From the NCBI GenBank assembly GCA_911728435.2, contig OU452205.1, forward strand, positions 12,964,260 through 13,028,259: DNA of 64,000 bases, written 5' to 3'. The DNA is from Apoderus coryli (taxonomy: Eukaryota; Arthropoda; Insecta; Coleoptera; Attelabidae). The translations under genes and the position numbers were made by a program. The notes beneath the pieces were generated by a model that searched no databases, was not told the origin of the DNA, and saw only the letters and a program-made list of their open reading frames with translations. Shown in pieces: positions 1 through 11,410 of the stretch (position 1 is its first letter; each line of letters begins with the position of its first letter).

Positions 1-430
1 TAAATTTCTTAATTTACACAATTTAAAGGTGTTTCGACAATGTTGAGAAGGACCACTCTGTAACTAAAAATTCATTCTCCCAACAAAGACATACCCACAT
101 CTGGTTATCCTTTGCAATATATGCATTTATATTTTCCAAAACCCATAAAACAAACATGATATTTTCGGCTAAACAGACCTTGTCTTAGGTACTAATTATT
201 CTTTTATCACATTGGAAAAGGCCCCAGAGATAATGAGTTTATTATTTACAGATGTGGTATAATATTTACAATAAGATTGCAATATTCGTAGAAAATGAAA
301 AACTTAAAACTTTTATTTTTGTCATTCGAAACTACCATAGAAAAACATAAAATCACCCCATTTATACAAAATAAAGAAACCATGTGTACGTTAATGCCAG
401 TGGCGTGGTGTTTTGTTACATAATAAAGAA
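1..430. other. no recognised feature
   Basis: AT-rich sequence. I see no exon-like reading frame and no repeat that recurs elsewhere in the window. Confidence 0.5.
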
Positions 431-534
431 CAGCATTCCGAGTCCACGTTGGCACTTTGAGCTAAATAATTTCAAACTTTGAAGTATGACGCCGCCATTT
501 TAGGATAAGAGTCAGGTCCTGACTAAAAATATAT

Positions 535-805
535 TTCCGGCCATCGTTTGTGAACTGTGTTTCACTGGACATATTGCCTGCTCACACTAGATGTCGCTAA
601 AACATTTTGTTGTCTTTCAACTCTCGTGATAAGCTCTTCGTAAATGTTGGACATTTGGGTCACACGTCACACTGCCTGCCGATCATCACTGATGAGTTGT
701 GTATCAACGAAACGGCCCGTCTGGTGAAATCATGGTAGTGTGAAACAAATGTCCAACAGAACTTAAAGTCTTGTTACATTATGTAACAAGCAATTCATTA
801 TATTT
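535..805 (+). mobile_element. retrozyme-like insertion (hammerhead-bearing repeat unit)
   Basis: About 270 bp that is present in this copy of the THAP-type element and absent at the homologous sites near 14720 and 63835. Its left part (CCGGCCATCGTTTGTGAAC, then a block ending in ACTAGATGTCGC) matches the tandem units at 56112-56707 and, inverted, 52791-52900. Its right half is the hammerhead ribozyme at 645-758. Short AT-rich similarity at the two edges (ATATATTT and TATATTTTT) may be a target duplication. No protein is encoded, as expected for a retrozyme mobilised in trans. Confidence 0.65.
645..758 (+). ncRNA. hammerhead ribozyme, type I, complete core
   Basis: The core is CTGATGA (689-695), stem II GTTG/CAAC (696-699 with 705-708) closing a 5-nt loop, GAAA (709-712), and a short stem III (712-714 with 718-720). 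C721 is the predicted cleavage nucleotide. Stem I inner helix is TCATCA (683-688) with TGGTGA (722-727). A 6/6 internal loop follows (677-682 and 728-733). The outer helix pairs 668-676 with 734-742, and a further 13-bp perfect helix pairs 645-657 with 746-758. Every invariant core base is present, so self-cleavage is expected from known hammerhead rules. It could only be inactive through unseen folding problems. Confidence 0.88.
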
Positions 806-1690
806 TTGAGTTTCTAACAACAGTACTGTATTTTTACTTTTGTAAAAATATTTAAGCATCTACATAATAATATCGCTGTCAATTTCAAAAATATTTGTGA
901 TGTGTCATAGTGATTGAAAACATCCTTGAGTGGTATGTTAAATGTTGAAATGATTGGGTGATTTTGATAATAATAATAAAGACTTTATTGCAAAAAAAAA
1001 ACTACGCGTGCAGCACAGTACACGTGATAGAAGTGAATACTTCTTTCACGAGAGAGGAATGGAATACGAATGACGGTACAAAAGGGACAACCGAAGGATA
1101 GGCAACGTTAAGCTGCTATATACATAATAGTGTATGGTATAGGATATAGTCTCTCTCTCTCTCCCCCCCCTCATATTTGTTATATGCTTCATCTCATTTG
1201 CGGGACGAAAATTTTATAAATCGTGTGTGAAAAATCACTCTCATGCGGCCAAAGAAGTATTCACTTCAAAAAAGACATTCTTACAAAAGGCGAAGTAGAA
1301 GCAGTGCTTCCTAACTTAATATGAATTTACCTTATATTTTAGCTTAAACCACTACTAATAGCCCACTTTCTTGCCCTATCAAAATAACTAAATAAAGATC
1401 ATGTAAAAAAATGATTTATAGTTAAGTAAATGCAAGTAGTGCAACTTTAAAAGCAAATTTTGGACTTCTTGAAATTTTATGATGATATTGTCAATAAAAT
1501 AACACCTCGCTGTTTGCGTTGTCATGCTATGACCTAGCCAGGCGACAACTTGTGTTTATGTTTCACTTGCATTTTGTTTAAAAAGACATTAGATACTGTC
1601 ATTTCGGAATATGAATTTTACAGTTATACAAATAGTTGTTATAAAAGTGTAAACGTATCTAGTATCCATCTTTATTATTTATTTATAAAA

Positions 1691-2515
1691 TACATATAAA
1701 TAATCTAATTTTACAACAATATAATAATTTTCTTGATATTTACCAAATATATGGTGAAGGCGCCAGCAAACTGCATAAACTTATGCACATCATTTCTATT
1801 ACCTACAGTATATTATGCAACGATCATGTATTGCTTGGCAAACGGATCTGTGATAACGAAAGGAATGCGGATAAAAAAATCCTATATTGTCAAATTTAAC
1901 TACAAAATATCACTAGTTCTCGAAAAGAAGTAGTATTAATTTGAAAATCGATTTTTTACAATTACAAATAATAATAATGAAAAAAGCTCAGCATTTTTAA
2001 GTGGTTGTTTGTTTATTTTTATTTAATAACTAAAATACTGAATATTAAAATAGAGAAAAGAAATTACGATCTTCTGTAAAATCGGCAATACCACGCGAAA
2101 TAGGTGGTTAGACACCGCCTGAATGATTCTAATTGGTGCGTAGACCCTCGCACGTTTTGTCGCCATGCGGGTGTTCAAGTCGCAATTGGTGGAAACTGAG
2201 TTCTTCCCCGCAAATTGTTGCCGCCCCTCGTAGTAATATTGAATCAGTCAGTGGCAGAGTGGTGTTATTATTTATTCTTTTGTTGTCGTGTATGAGTTGC
2301 AATATTATCAAATATTATATCAAATTATTATTGTATATTTCGTGTTCTGTTACTTTAGTGTTTTAGGTTCAAAACAATTTTTTTTTGTTCTTGTAGAAAT
2401 ATAAGCTGACACATTGTTTGTTGTTTATTAAGGCATCATCAATCTACTTAGAATTTTGGTATTTTAAAGATTAACAACATAATCGTGACAGAAGTTAAGA
2501 CTATACCAAAATTAC
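1691..2515. other. no recognised feature
   Basis: AT-rich, except for a GC-richer patch at about 2090-2260 that has short open frames on both strands. These match no family I recognise and have no good splice context. Confidence 0.4.
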
Positions 2516-2596
2516 AGAGTGTCCAAAAATCCTCGGAACAATAAATTTTTCAATACCGTTCTCGATTTTTGATATTTCTAAAACTAAAACTATTAA

Positions 2597-3106
2597 TTTT
2601 GATGAAGTAGTCTATCTCGCTGTGGATGACCAATTTCTTGGAATAAAACTCCGTCACATCCGCCAAATTGTTTTAATTAAAAGACATGTTTCGACCTTAG
2701 CTAAGGTCATCATCAGTATAACTAGAATACATAAAAGAATATAAGAATTTATCGTACTGCAATACAAGAACTTTTTACCTTAGTGGAAAAGAACACAACA
2801 AAATTATGAACATTATTGAAAATTATACGTTACATAGTAGCTGATGCCTTAGGCGTAGCGAAAATTTCTTTTTCTTTTTCTTATTATTCATCGATCAGAA
2901 ATTTCTATGTAACGTATAATTTTCAATAATGTTAATAATTTTGTTATGTGTTCTTTTCCACTAAGGTAAAAAGTTCTTGTATTGCAGTACGATAAATTCT
3001 TATATTTTTTATGTATTCTAGTTATACTGATGATGACCTTAGCTAAGGTCGAAACATGTCTTTTAATTAAAACAATTTGGTGGATATGACGGAGTTTTAT
3101 TCCAAT
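2597..3106. mobile_element. fold-back element with hammerhead-like motif in each arm
   Basis: Two arms of about 200 bp (roughly 2636-2842 and 2906-3106) are near-perfect inverted copies around a short centre. The insertion is flanked by an 11-bp direct repeat AAAACTATTAA (2586-2596 and 3107-3117). An 11-bp duplication fits target-primed retrotransposition better than a TA or TTA-cutting DNA transposon. Each arm carries CTGATGA, one extra base, a perfect GACC/GGTC stem and GAAAC (+ strand 3027-3055; - strand copy at about 2686-2716). This pattern is hammerhead-like. Penelope-like elements are known to carry hammerheads, so a derivative of one is possible. Confidence 0.6.
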
Positions 3107-3982
3107 AAAACTATTAAGTCTCGTATATCATTTAAAAGGAACAAAAATATACAATTTTAATGGCTAAAAAAATCAGGGTAGTTCGATTTAAAAAAATATC
3201 TCTTAGAACGCCTTCGTATATGTGCGAGTTAAATCCAATAGAGTTAACTTACGCAAAACTTAAATTAAATATATAAGAACCCGCAATACAACCGGAAATT
3301 TCAACCTAACTACATTAAAAGATGTTTTTAATATCCACTAATGATTGGAATAGTTTTTGCCGATATGTTAAGGAGTTGGAAGAAAAATTTTGGAGGAAAT
3401 TGAGCACATTATAATAACTTTAGGACAAGATGACGACCGCGAAACTGATGATAATGATGATTCTCAAGTTGACGAAATCTAACAGATTGCTACCTTCTAT
3501 ACAGTAATACTAATTATGATCGTTATATTTAATAGAAATATTTAAAACAGTTAATTATAATTTCTAAACGTGACTTAGAGCAACAAAAAGATCCATTCAT
3601 ATTAATTATTTTCGATAAGTTGTTTTAGATTTTTTTTGTTTAAATCAAACAAGATTACCAAAGAATTTAATTTATTTCGTTAAGTTGTTTTAAAATGTTT
3701 TTGTTTTTTATAAGAACGGTTTATTTTCATTTTTGATATGCAAACTTTAGTACATATTTTTTCTACACCCGATAAATAATGAAGACTATAAATATGATAT
3801 ATGTATATTTGTAATGAACAACGTCAAATACAAAGGTTACAGTGGGCACGAGAACATATTCATTGAGGTAATGAATGGAGGTCCGCCCTTTTCACATAGT
3901 CGGAAAGAGGATGGAGCTTACCTATAACACCCAGGAATTGACGCTACGTTGAACAAGTCTACCTTTCGGAGGAGGGTCAAGA

Positions 3983-4686
3983 ATGGTTTGGGGTGGATTG
4001 ACCTTTACATTTGCGAGAGAAACCGGAATGCACAAGGCAACACACAATATTATATCAAATTTTCATGCTGCTATCGGCGCAGAGTTTCATTTTGTGGACG
4101 AAGCACATTTTCACCTTGATGGGTTTGTTAATCACCAAAACTGCCGCTTTTGGGGTTCTGAGAACCCACATGTGATTGTCGAAAAACAAATGCATCCACA
4201 ACGTGTCACTGTTTGGTGTGGATTTTGGGCAGGAGGCATAATTGGACCATACTTTTTTAAAACTAAGGCTGGTCAAGCAGTGCCTATTACTAGTACTAGA
4301 TATCGCGACATGATAACACAGTACTTGGATGATATTGATGTCGCCAATATGTGGTTTCAGCAAGACGGTGCCACATACCATACAGCCCTTGAAACACTTC
4401 AATTACTGCATGAGACATTTCCAGGTCGAGTACTCTCTCGTTTCGGTGATGAGAATTTGGCCCCCTAGATCGTGTGATTTAACACCATTACATTTCTAGT
4501 TATGGGGTTATTTAAAATCACAGGTCTATGTCAACATGCTCACAACCACGCGTGCATTAAAGGAGGAGACTCAACGCTGCATCAACGAAATTCAGCCACA
4601 TTTATGCAGAATGGTCATGTAAAATTTCGATAAACGAGTGCGTATGTGTATGCAAAGCCGTGGAGGCCATTTGTTCCATAAATAAC
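3983..4686 (+). pseudogene. mariner-like (DD41D-type) transposase relic
   Basis: An open stretch of 161 codons from 3983 shows the catalytic-core blocks of IS630/Tc1/mariner transposases. They are VDEAHFHLDGF (first catalytic Asp), VWCGFWAGGIIGPYFF and FQQDGATYHTA (second Asp). A frameshift follows at about 4465. In another frame comes SCDLTPL, where the third acidic residue would lie, then a stop and a typical C-terminal end at about 4686. Block order and wording match the intact element at 60283-61368, so both belong to one lineage. The N-terminal HTH domains are missing or unreadable, so this copy is inactive. Confidence 0.85.
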
Positions 4687-4984
4687 CCTATCCTATGTAC
4701 TTTATGGTTCAATAAAAAACTTACAATCAAAAGATTAAAAACTGTATTTCCTATTTAATTCAAATCATACGTTAATTTGGGACACCCTTTAGTTTGGTTT
4801 TCGATATATTGTATAACAAGGTAGTTCTAGTAGATACTGACATAATGGTAGGAGGATAAAAGGGTTGGTTATAATTTTCTGCAAAAAAAAATTCCTCAAT
4901 TGGTGAATTACCTACTAGGTTTTTGAAATTGATAATAGTTTACAATTATTATTGGTTGATTTATTTTTATTGTAGACATCAGCT

Positions 4985-6130
4985 ATTCTTTAGTTAAATT
5001 AATCCATATTTCGAATAATTAAGATCTTTTTTTTATTTTGACTCCTTTTCCACTATTAACAACGCCTATGTAAGCAAATTTTTTATACTACATTTCATAG
5101 GTTATATTTTATCAAAGCTATAAATAATTAGTCAATATTTCTGCTATGTTTAGGAAATTGTTTTATTTTTCTAAGTTTTTAACCCCTTTTTACAGTCGTT
5201 TCGAACGCCTATGTGATCTAATTTTTTATATAAAATGTTTTAGGTTATATTCTATTAAATCAATGAGAAATTATACAATATTTCGGATATGTTTAAGAAC
5301 TATACATTTTTTAACCCTTTTTAAGCCTCTTTGCCACTCAATATTTTCCAAAACTTAATTAGCACCTAGAAAGAAGAAGAAATAAGTATTTTTCAACCAA
5401 ACTTGTGAGAAATATGTTAAGTGCCTTTTGAGCAGATTTTTAGACTTTTCTCGGACATGCTAACAAATTTTTTTCGTTTAATTTTAACATCAATTCAACT
5501 ACCTACTTAAAAGGCCAAATATATAATTTTTACAATCCAATTTTATTGACCTTTTTTCTACTATTTATGAACGCCTATGTAAACAAGTTTTTTTATGCTG
5601 CATTTTGTATGTTATCTTATACCAAAACTATAGGTATATAATTATAGTTCTTCTGTGACATTTTTTAGGTTATATTCTATCATAATTATAAAAAAATTAC
5701 TCCATATTTCGAATAAGTTTATACAGCAAATATTTTGTTATTTTGACGCTTTTTCCGCTATTTACGAACTCCTATGTAGACAAGTTTTTTGTGAAACATT
5801 CCATAGGTTATATCCTAGGTATGTGTTTTTTTTTAATTTTTAACTCCTTTTAAACTTTTTGCGAAAGCCAATGTGATCTAATTTTGTTATAGTTAGTGTG
5901 TTAGGTTATACCTTCTCTATTAAACGAATGAAAAATTATTCAATATTTCAGATAAGTTTCAGATGTATGAATTTTTTAAATTTGTAAGCCTCTTGCCTAC
6001 GCTCATGTTCCCTAAAAGTTAATCAGCACCTAGATATATCCTGTAGTATATTTGTACCAAATTTAGTTAAAATATATTAAATGATTTTTGAGTTATCGTG
6101 GATACAGGCAGACAGACAAAGGCACACCGA
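4985..6130 (+). repeat. degenerate tandem repeat array
   Basis: Diverged units recur with a shared order: CGCCTATGT, an ATTTTTTATA-like run, TTAGGTTATATTCTAT, then CAATATTTCGGATA. Unit starts can be seen near 5066, 5208, 5570, 5765 and 5863, so spacing is irregular. The array ends in a 'CAGACAGACAAAGG' stretch typical of dispersed insect repeats. No frame across it looks coding. Confidence 0.5.
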
Positions 6131-6410
6131 CAGACATTTTTTTAAAACTACTTATTTAAGTATATATTGACCGAAAACACGTATTTCTGGTGAAATAAAA
6201 AACAATATTTTATGAAACTAATAGGAGCCACATTATTATTAGCTCCCCATATACAAATATACCTACTAGGTACATGATAATTAACTAATTACTACTAAAA
6301 TATGTAATATTTATACCTATATGATTAAAATGTAATGATATTAAGTATATTACTCATCGTATGGTATTTGTTAAGAGGTACATAACTCGTGTTTGATGCA
6401 TTACAATGTA

Positions 6411-8926
6411 TATACAGGGTGAGTCACGAGGAACTGTACATACTTCTACCATAAGTAGAGGCACGTTAGGGGATTATGAAATGACCATTAAAAAATGTCT
6501 CCTTGTTTTGATTATTAATATACAGGGTGAATTATGGATTTTCACCAAAACAATGTTTCGTCATATCTTTTCACTTAATAAGTCGATTTATCTCATTTTT
6601 TTATAAAAGTGTGTATTGGTGTCTGGCAACTAACTGACATATTCAGATTTAAAAAATCCAGATCAGTCTTCGAGAAAATTTGTGGGACGACTTCATATTC
6701 CACATTTCACCCTGTATATGATTTTTCAAAAATCTGATATAATTTTTTCAAAGAACATAAATAGACAGTTAGACTTGGGTATTTGAATTTTTTGTTACAC
6801 TCACCTCACATTTCCAATTAAAGATTCATTTTAGAGCCAAATTGAAAATTGGGAATAATCAAGTATCTTACTGTACAATAATGTTTAGTTATTAAAAAGA
6901 AATCCTCAAATTAGACAGAAACGACACACACTGTGCTCTAGTATGGTAAATACCATAATTTGAATTGATTTACAGGGCCGGATTTAAAAATCTGGCATTT
7001 CTGGTTCGTCCAAATAATTCACCCTGTATGTAACTTTTTCCACCCGTAATAGACAGAAAACCGATAAAAATTGTTTGTACTAACCTAGTTTTCTTACTTG
7101 TTTGAGGAAAGCTCATGTGTCTAATTATTTTAATCGGAATGAAATGAACAAGCCAGGGAAATGTTTGTTCATAAATTAAGAAATAAAATAAAAAACAATC
7201 ACCAAGCAATAAAACAGTTTTAACAATGTGGAACAAAGTAAAAAACAATTTAATAAACATTATGATTATAAAAGATGTTCAAAAAATGAAATCCATCTGC
7301 CTTAATACACTTTTCTTGACGAATGTTTAAATGTGTAATAGACTTTCTGATTGTCAGTGGGTCATATCTGGTAATATTGCAACAGTGAATAATTCTGTTA
7401 ATGAGCTGTTGTGTTTTATAATCGTAATGTTTATTAAATTGTTTTTTACTTTGTTTCACATTGTTAAAACTGTTTTATTGTTTGGTTATTGTTTTTTATT
7501 TTATTTCTTAATTTATGAATAAACATTTCCCTGGCTTATTCATTTCATTCCGATTATAGTATATTAAGTATTGAGAACAGTAAGTGTAGTTTACCGATCG
7601 ACGACAATGTTTGGCGACTGAGCGAAGCGAAGTCGCCAAAATTGGAGGAGATCGGTAAACTACTTACTGTTTGAGATGCTTATACTATTTTTTGTACGAT
7701 CGAAATAGCTGAAATTGCAATTTTATTATTTTTAATAATTAATATTTTCAATTAAATACAAATTCAGGTTAGCTGAATACCCTCTACAAAGTTGCAGTTG
7801 AACGTTGTCATGGAACTAATTGTTATTGTTATGATTGTTATCGTATTTTTTATGTCATGTATTTGTCAAAACTTATTTACATAAGTATTATTATTGAAAA
7901 TGAGTGACTTTGAATGGCAATCTCTTGATGAAGCATGGAATGTTGGAATAGCCGCTATAATTCCAGAGAACGGTATGAAAATGCTTATAAAAGTTCATAC
8001 CTAATGCCGTTTAATATACAATTTAAAAATCAAAATAATGACGTCAGAATAAATGCGCAATGATATACCGTCGTGAATTTACTTACCGTTCTCTGAACGG
8101 TAAGTGAATTACTTACCGTCGTGTTTGGGTTGTCAGCCAGTAAATGTCACTTACTGTCATAAAGACAGACACGGTAAACAATCAAAAAAGGTCGGTCGTA
8201 CAAAAAATTAATTAGACACATGAGTTTTCCTCAAACAAGTAAGAAAACTAGGTTATTACAAACATTTTTTATCGGTTTTCTGTCTACTATGGGTGGAAAA
8301 AGTTACATACAGGGTGAATTATTGGGACGAACCAGATATGCCAGATTTTTATATCCGGCCCTGTAAATCAATTCAAATTATGGTATTTACCATCCTGGAG
8401 CACAGTGAATGTCGTTTCTATTTATTTTGAAGATTTCTTTTTAATAACTAAACATTATTATACAGTGAGATATTTCATTATTGCCAATTTTCAATTTGGC
8501 TCTAAAATTAATCTTTAATTGGAAATGTGAGGTGAGTGTAACAAAAAATTCAAATACCCAGGTCTAACTGTCTATTTATGCTCTTTGAAAAAATTATATC
8601 AGATTTTTGAAAAATCATATACAGGGTGAAGTATTGAATATGAAGCAGTCCCACAAATTTTCTCGAAGACGGACCTGGATTTTTTCAAATATGAATATGT
8701 CAGTTAGTTGCCAGACACCAATACACACTTTTATAAAAAAATGAGATAAATCGGCTTAATCATTGAAAAGATATGACGAAACATTGTTTTGGTGAAAATC
8801 CATAATTCACCCTGTATATTAATAATCAAAACAAGGAGACATTTTTTAATGGTCATTTTATAATCCCCTAACGTGCCTCTACTTATGGTAGAAGTATGTA
8901 CAGTTCCTCGTGGCTCACCCTGTATA
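6411..8926. mobile_element. 2.5 kb palindromic element with TACAGGGTG ends
   Basis: Arms of about 720 bp (6411-7128 and 8213-8926) are inverted copies starting TATACAGGGTGAG. Each arm repeats the ACAGGGTGAA or TTCACCCTGT motif several times inside (6523, 6712, 7018 and the mirror sites 8308, 8623, 8811). The centre holds a second, nested inverted repeat (about 7133-7275 and 7417-7556). No transposase frame is left. Structure and end motif match the palindromes at 36470-38392 and 49424-51681, which do retain transposase fragments, so it is probably a non-autonomous relative. Confidence 0.65.
7565..7672. repeat. hairpin with GC-rich GAGCGAAGCGA centre
   Basis: ACAGTAAGTGTAGTTTACCGATC on the left is mirrored by GATCGGTAAACTACTTACTG on the right. 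The stem encloses an inner hairpin TTGGCGACT...AGTCGCCAA. Related ACTTACCGT repeats recur at about 8085-8170. The block lies in the centre of the surrounding palindrome and may be a separate short insertion. Confidence 0.5.
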
Positions 8927-9059
8927 CTAACATTGATAATAATTGTTACATTTAGCATGCCGGTATACTAGGGAACAGGGGTAGTTTAATTAGTTTCCTG
9001 TTTTAAATTGCTGGTTTTTATTACATTTTCTTAAAATAATAATATAATTCTCTAAGTAA

Positions 9060-9870
9060 AAGTTCTAAGCGTTTTACATAAAAAAAATTGATAAATATTA
9101 TAGGGACTGCACCGTGCTTTTGGATGATTTCAAAGTGGTTTACTGAATTTCGTTGTGGCCGCATCAGTACAAGTGGCATTGAACGTTCAGGTCGCCCGAA
9201 AGAAGTGGTTACGCCACCAATCCTCGATAAAAATCCGCGATGGGTGGCGCGATTGTTCACGATCGACCATAAACACAACCGTGTGACAACTTCAAAGGAG
9301 TGTTTGATAATGTTCAGCTGCAAACCAAAAGGGTTGCGTTACCGTGTACGTATCCATCACCCCACACCAAAAACCAAGCAACAATCGAAACAGTGAGTTT
9401 CTACGGGTTAATGTGCACTGAAAAAGGCTAACTTGGGTTGGTCTGCCAACAAAGTCATGGCTACAGCTTTCTGGGGTTCGCGAGGAGTCATTCATATCGA
9501 TTACCTTGAAAATGGTAAAACGATCACCAGCTAATATTATTTAAGTTGTTGGACAGATTTGACATTATTTTAAGGCAGAAACGTCCTCAATCAGCGAAGA
9601 AAAAGTCGTGTTTGATCAGGACAATACATGCGTGCTTTCCGTGTGTAATCACCATAGCAAAAATTGATGAATACGACTGCTATATCAGCCACCATATTCT
9701 CCAGATTTAGCCCTTTCCGACCATTTTCTGTTTCCAAATAGCTGAGTCGTAGCAGATTCGGGTCGAATGAAGCGTCATCGTTGAAATAAATTAGAAACAC
9801 GTTGGAATTAATGTATCGAGCTATGTAGAAAAAAAATGGTTTATTGCCAAAAGATTTCCTTTAAAAGTCA
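9060..9870 (+). pseudogene. mariner (DD34D) transposase relic
   Basis: Frame-shifted pieces in order: SKWFTEFRCGR and SGRPKEVVTP (the end of the N-terminal DNA-binding domain), a middle part with stops, then PPYSPDLALSDHFLFP near the end. The last block is the hallmark C-terminal catalytic motif of true mariners. Several frameshifts and stops rule out function. No intact terminal repeats were recognised, and the left edge may be covered by the neighbouring palindrome. Confidence 0.8.
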
Positions 9871-10754
9871 CGAACACCCTCGTATTAAGTCGTAGAATTT
9901 CCCATAGATTTTGAAAATACCATAATTTATTTGATATCTTGCAATCAATCAATGTGAATTTAATTCTTCTTTGATGTAAAGTGTATAGATGTGAACACTA
10001 TTTCTTTAATCTATCGTAGGTACCTACTACATCGACAATCAAGTACAATATTGTAAAATAACCTTGAAATATTTTGTTCAACATAATTAATTACAAATCT
10101 CAATATTTAAGTATTAAAATGCCATGATAACTACTTACGAATAGTTAATTGCAAATTATTATTAATTCATTTACCTAATTCATCACACTTAATTATGATT
10201 CAGTTTTATTACTTCTTGAATGTATATTTTAAAAATCGTATGATACTTTTCTAAATTGAAAAACATTTAGTCGAGGACAAAAAGTTCCAGCAATTTGCTA
10301 TTGAGCTAAAGCATGGGCTGAAAAAGTAGAGGCATTAAAAATGCTATTGGGTATCTAGTCATTTTCAAAATATTGCAAAAATGGAATAAAATAATATTTG
10401 TAAATTCAAAAAAGACCTTGACACCAGTGGGACCAAGGCCCAGTTCTTTACATCAGTAATTGTTAATGTTAATACATGTCTTAACATAATATTATAGTTG
10501 AATATTTCACGTGCGAGATGAGGGAAAATTGAATATGCCAATAATAGTTATTAATAAAGTAAAGATGCTAAAAATATCTTTAGACGAAACATCTGATCAA
10601 AATGTTGTTAAGTACTACTAGAAGTAAGTGAACTGCTAAAACTCCGATAAGATTACACTCTTTATATATTTTAAATAGTAGTCCATATTTACGTGGAGTA
10701 GAATGATATATAATTTGAAATAAAAGATAATCTCCACAAAACGAATTTAATAGA
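9871..10754. other. no recognised feature
   Basis: AT-rich intergenic DNA. Nothing in it recurs elsewhere in the window and no frame is recognisable. Confidence 0.4.
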
Positions 10755-11410
10755 TCTGTGTGTGACATGTTTCGGAGCACCAGTCTCCATCTTCAGTGGT
10801 TAGTCTTCTTCTTCTTGCGGTGCCTTGCCTGTCTCAGGCGTGGACTATCTTCGTGACAATCTGGTTGAAGCGCTCTCTATCTTTAGCTGCTTGGAATAAT
10901 TGTTCTACTCCCAGTCCGGTCCAATTCCTGATGTTTCGCAGCCATGATAGTTTTTTGCGGCCTATCCATCTTCTGCCCTCAACTTTTCCCTGGATGATCA
11001 GGCGAGGAATGTGGTACTTGGGTCCTCGTGTTATATGCCCAAAGTAGCTAACCTTTCTTGTTTTTATGGTGTCCAGGAGTTCTCGATCTTTATCCAGCTG
11101 TCTGAACTTCTTCATTGCTAGTATGCGTCGTCCAAGAGATTTTGAGGATTCTCCGATAGCACCACATCTCGAATGCCTCTATTTTTAGTGTGGTTAGTTA
11201 GTGGTTAGTAAGGTTACAAAAACTTATTATTCATTTTGTATAAAGTTATGTTAATAATGATTTTATTATACATCGTAAAGTACATCCTTCTTTCCAGAAA
11301 TTAATATATTTATCATATCATTAACATAACTTTACACACAATGAAAAATAGCTTTTTATAACTTTAATAACCACAGAAGATGGAGACTGGTGCTCCGAAA
11401 CATGTATGGT
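10755..11410. mobile_element. fold-back element with hammerhead-like motifs, split by a LINE fragment
   Basis: The ends ACATGTTTCGGAGCACCAGTC (10765) and its inverse at 11384-11404 face each other. The inner arms also pair (TTATGTTAATAATGA near 11247 with TCATTAACATAAC near 11320). A LINE fragment sits in the left arm next to a repeated AGTGGTTAGT. Read outward, each end gives CTGAAGA (right copy CAGAAGA), U, stem GGAG/CTCC and GAAAC. On the right, TAACCA (11368-11373) also pairs with TGGTTG (11407-11412) as a stem I. Confidence 0.55.
10806..11205 (-). pseudogene. LINE reverse transcriptase C-terminal fragment
   Basis: A 93-codon frame (11115 down to 10834) contains VSYFGHITRG, PRLIIQGKVEG and RRKLSWLRNIRNW-like wording. 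This is the well-known C-terminal tail of insect endonuclease/reverse-transcriptase LINE proteins. The fragment is 5'-truncated and flanked by AGTGGTTAGT-like duplications (about 10796 and 11205), consistent with LINE insertion. No catalytic domain is present. Confidence 0.8.

Larger units (their letters stand above)
431..1690. mobile_element. THAP-type DNA transposon, copy 1, decayed, with retrozyme insertion
   Basis: This stretch aligns in blocks with 14632-15400 and 63728-64000. The shared blocks are the start with CAGCATTCCG, the 'CGCCGCCATTTT' block, the block around 800-985, and the block around 1425-1680. The equivalent position of copy 2 encodes a THAP zinc finger, so this is a non-autonomous or decayed member of that family. 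It is interrupted at about 535-805 by a hammerhead-bearing insert that copies 2 and 3 lack. The stretch at about 985-1265 is also private to this copy. No coding frame survives. Confidence 0.6.
2516..4793 (+). mobile_element. decayed DD41D-type mariner-like element
   Basis: The left end reads AGAGTGTCCAAA near 2516 and the right end TTTGGGACACCCTTTA near 4778-4793, so the ends look inverted. The 3' part holds the transposase relic (3983-4686). A 510-bp fold-back element is inserted at 2597-3106. Everything between 3118 and 3980 is degenerate. The end calls are tentative because only about 12 bp are clearly inverted. Confidence 0.45.

Noticed and set aside
4055..4402. 115-codon open frame on the - strand
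   Set aside because: It lies entirely opposite the mariner transposase relic and has no family features of its own.
7331..7522. Hydrophobic 63-codon frame (KLFFTLFHIVKTVLL)
   Set aside because: Part of a nested inverted repeat. The mirror copy gives a similar frame on the other strand, so it is not selected coding sequence.
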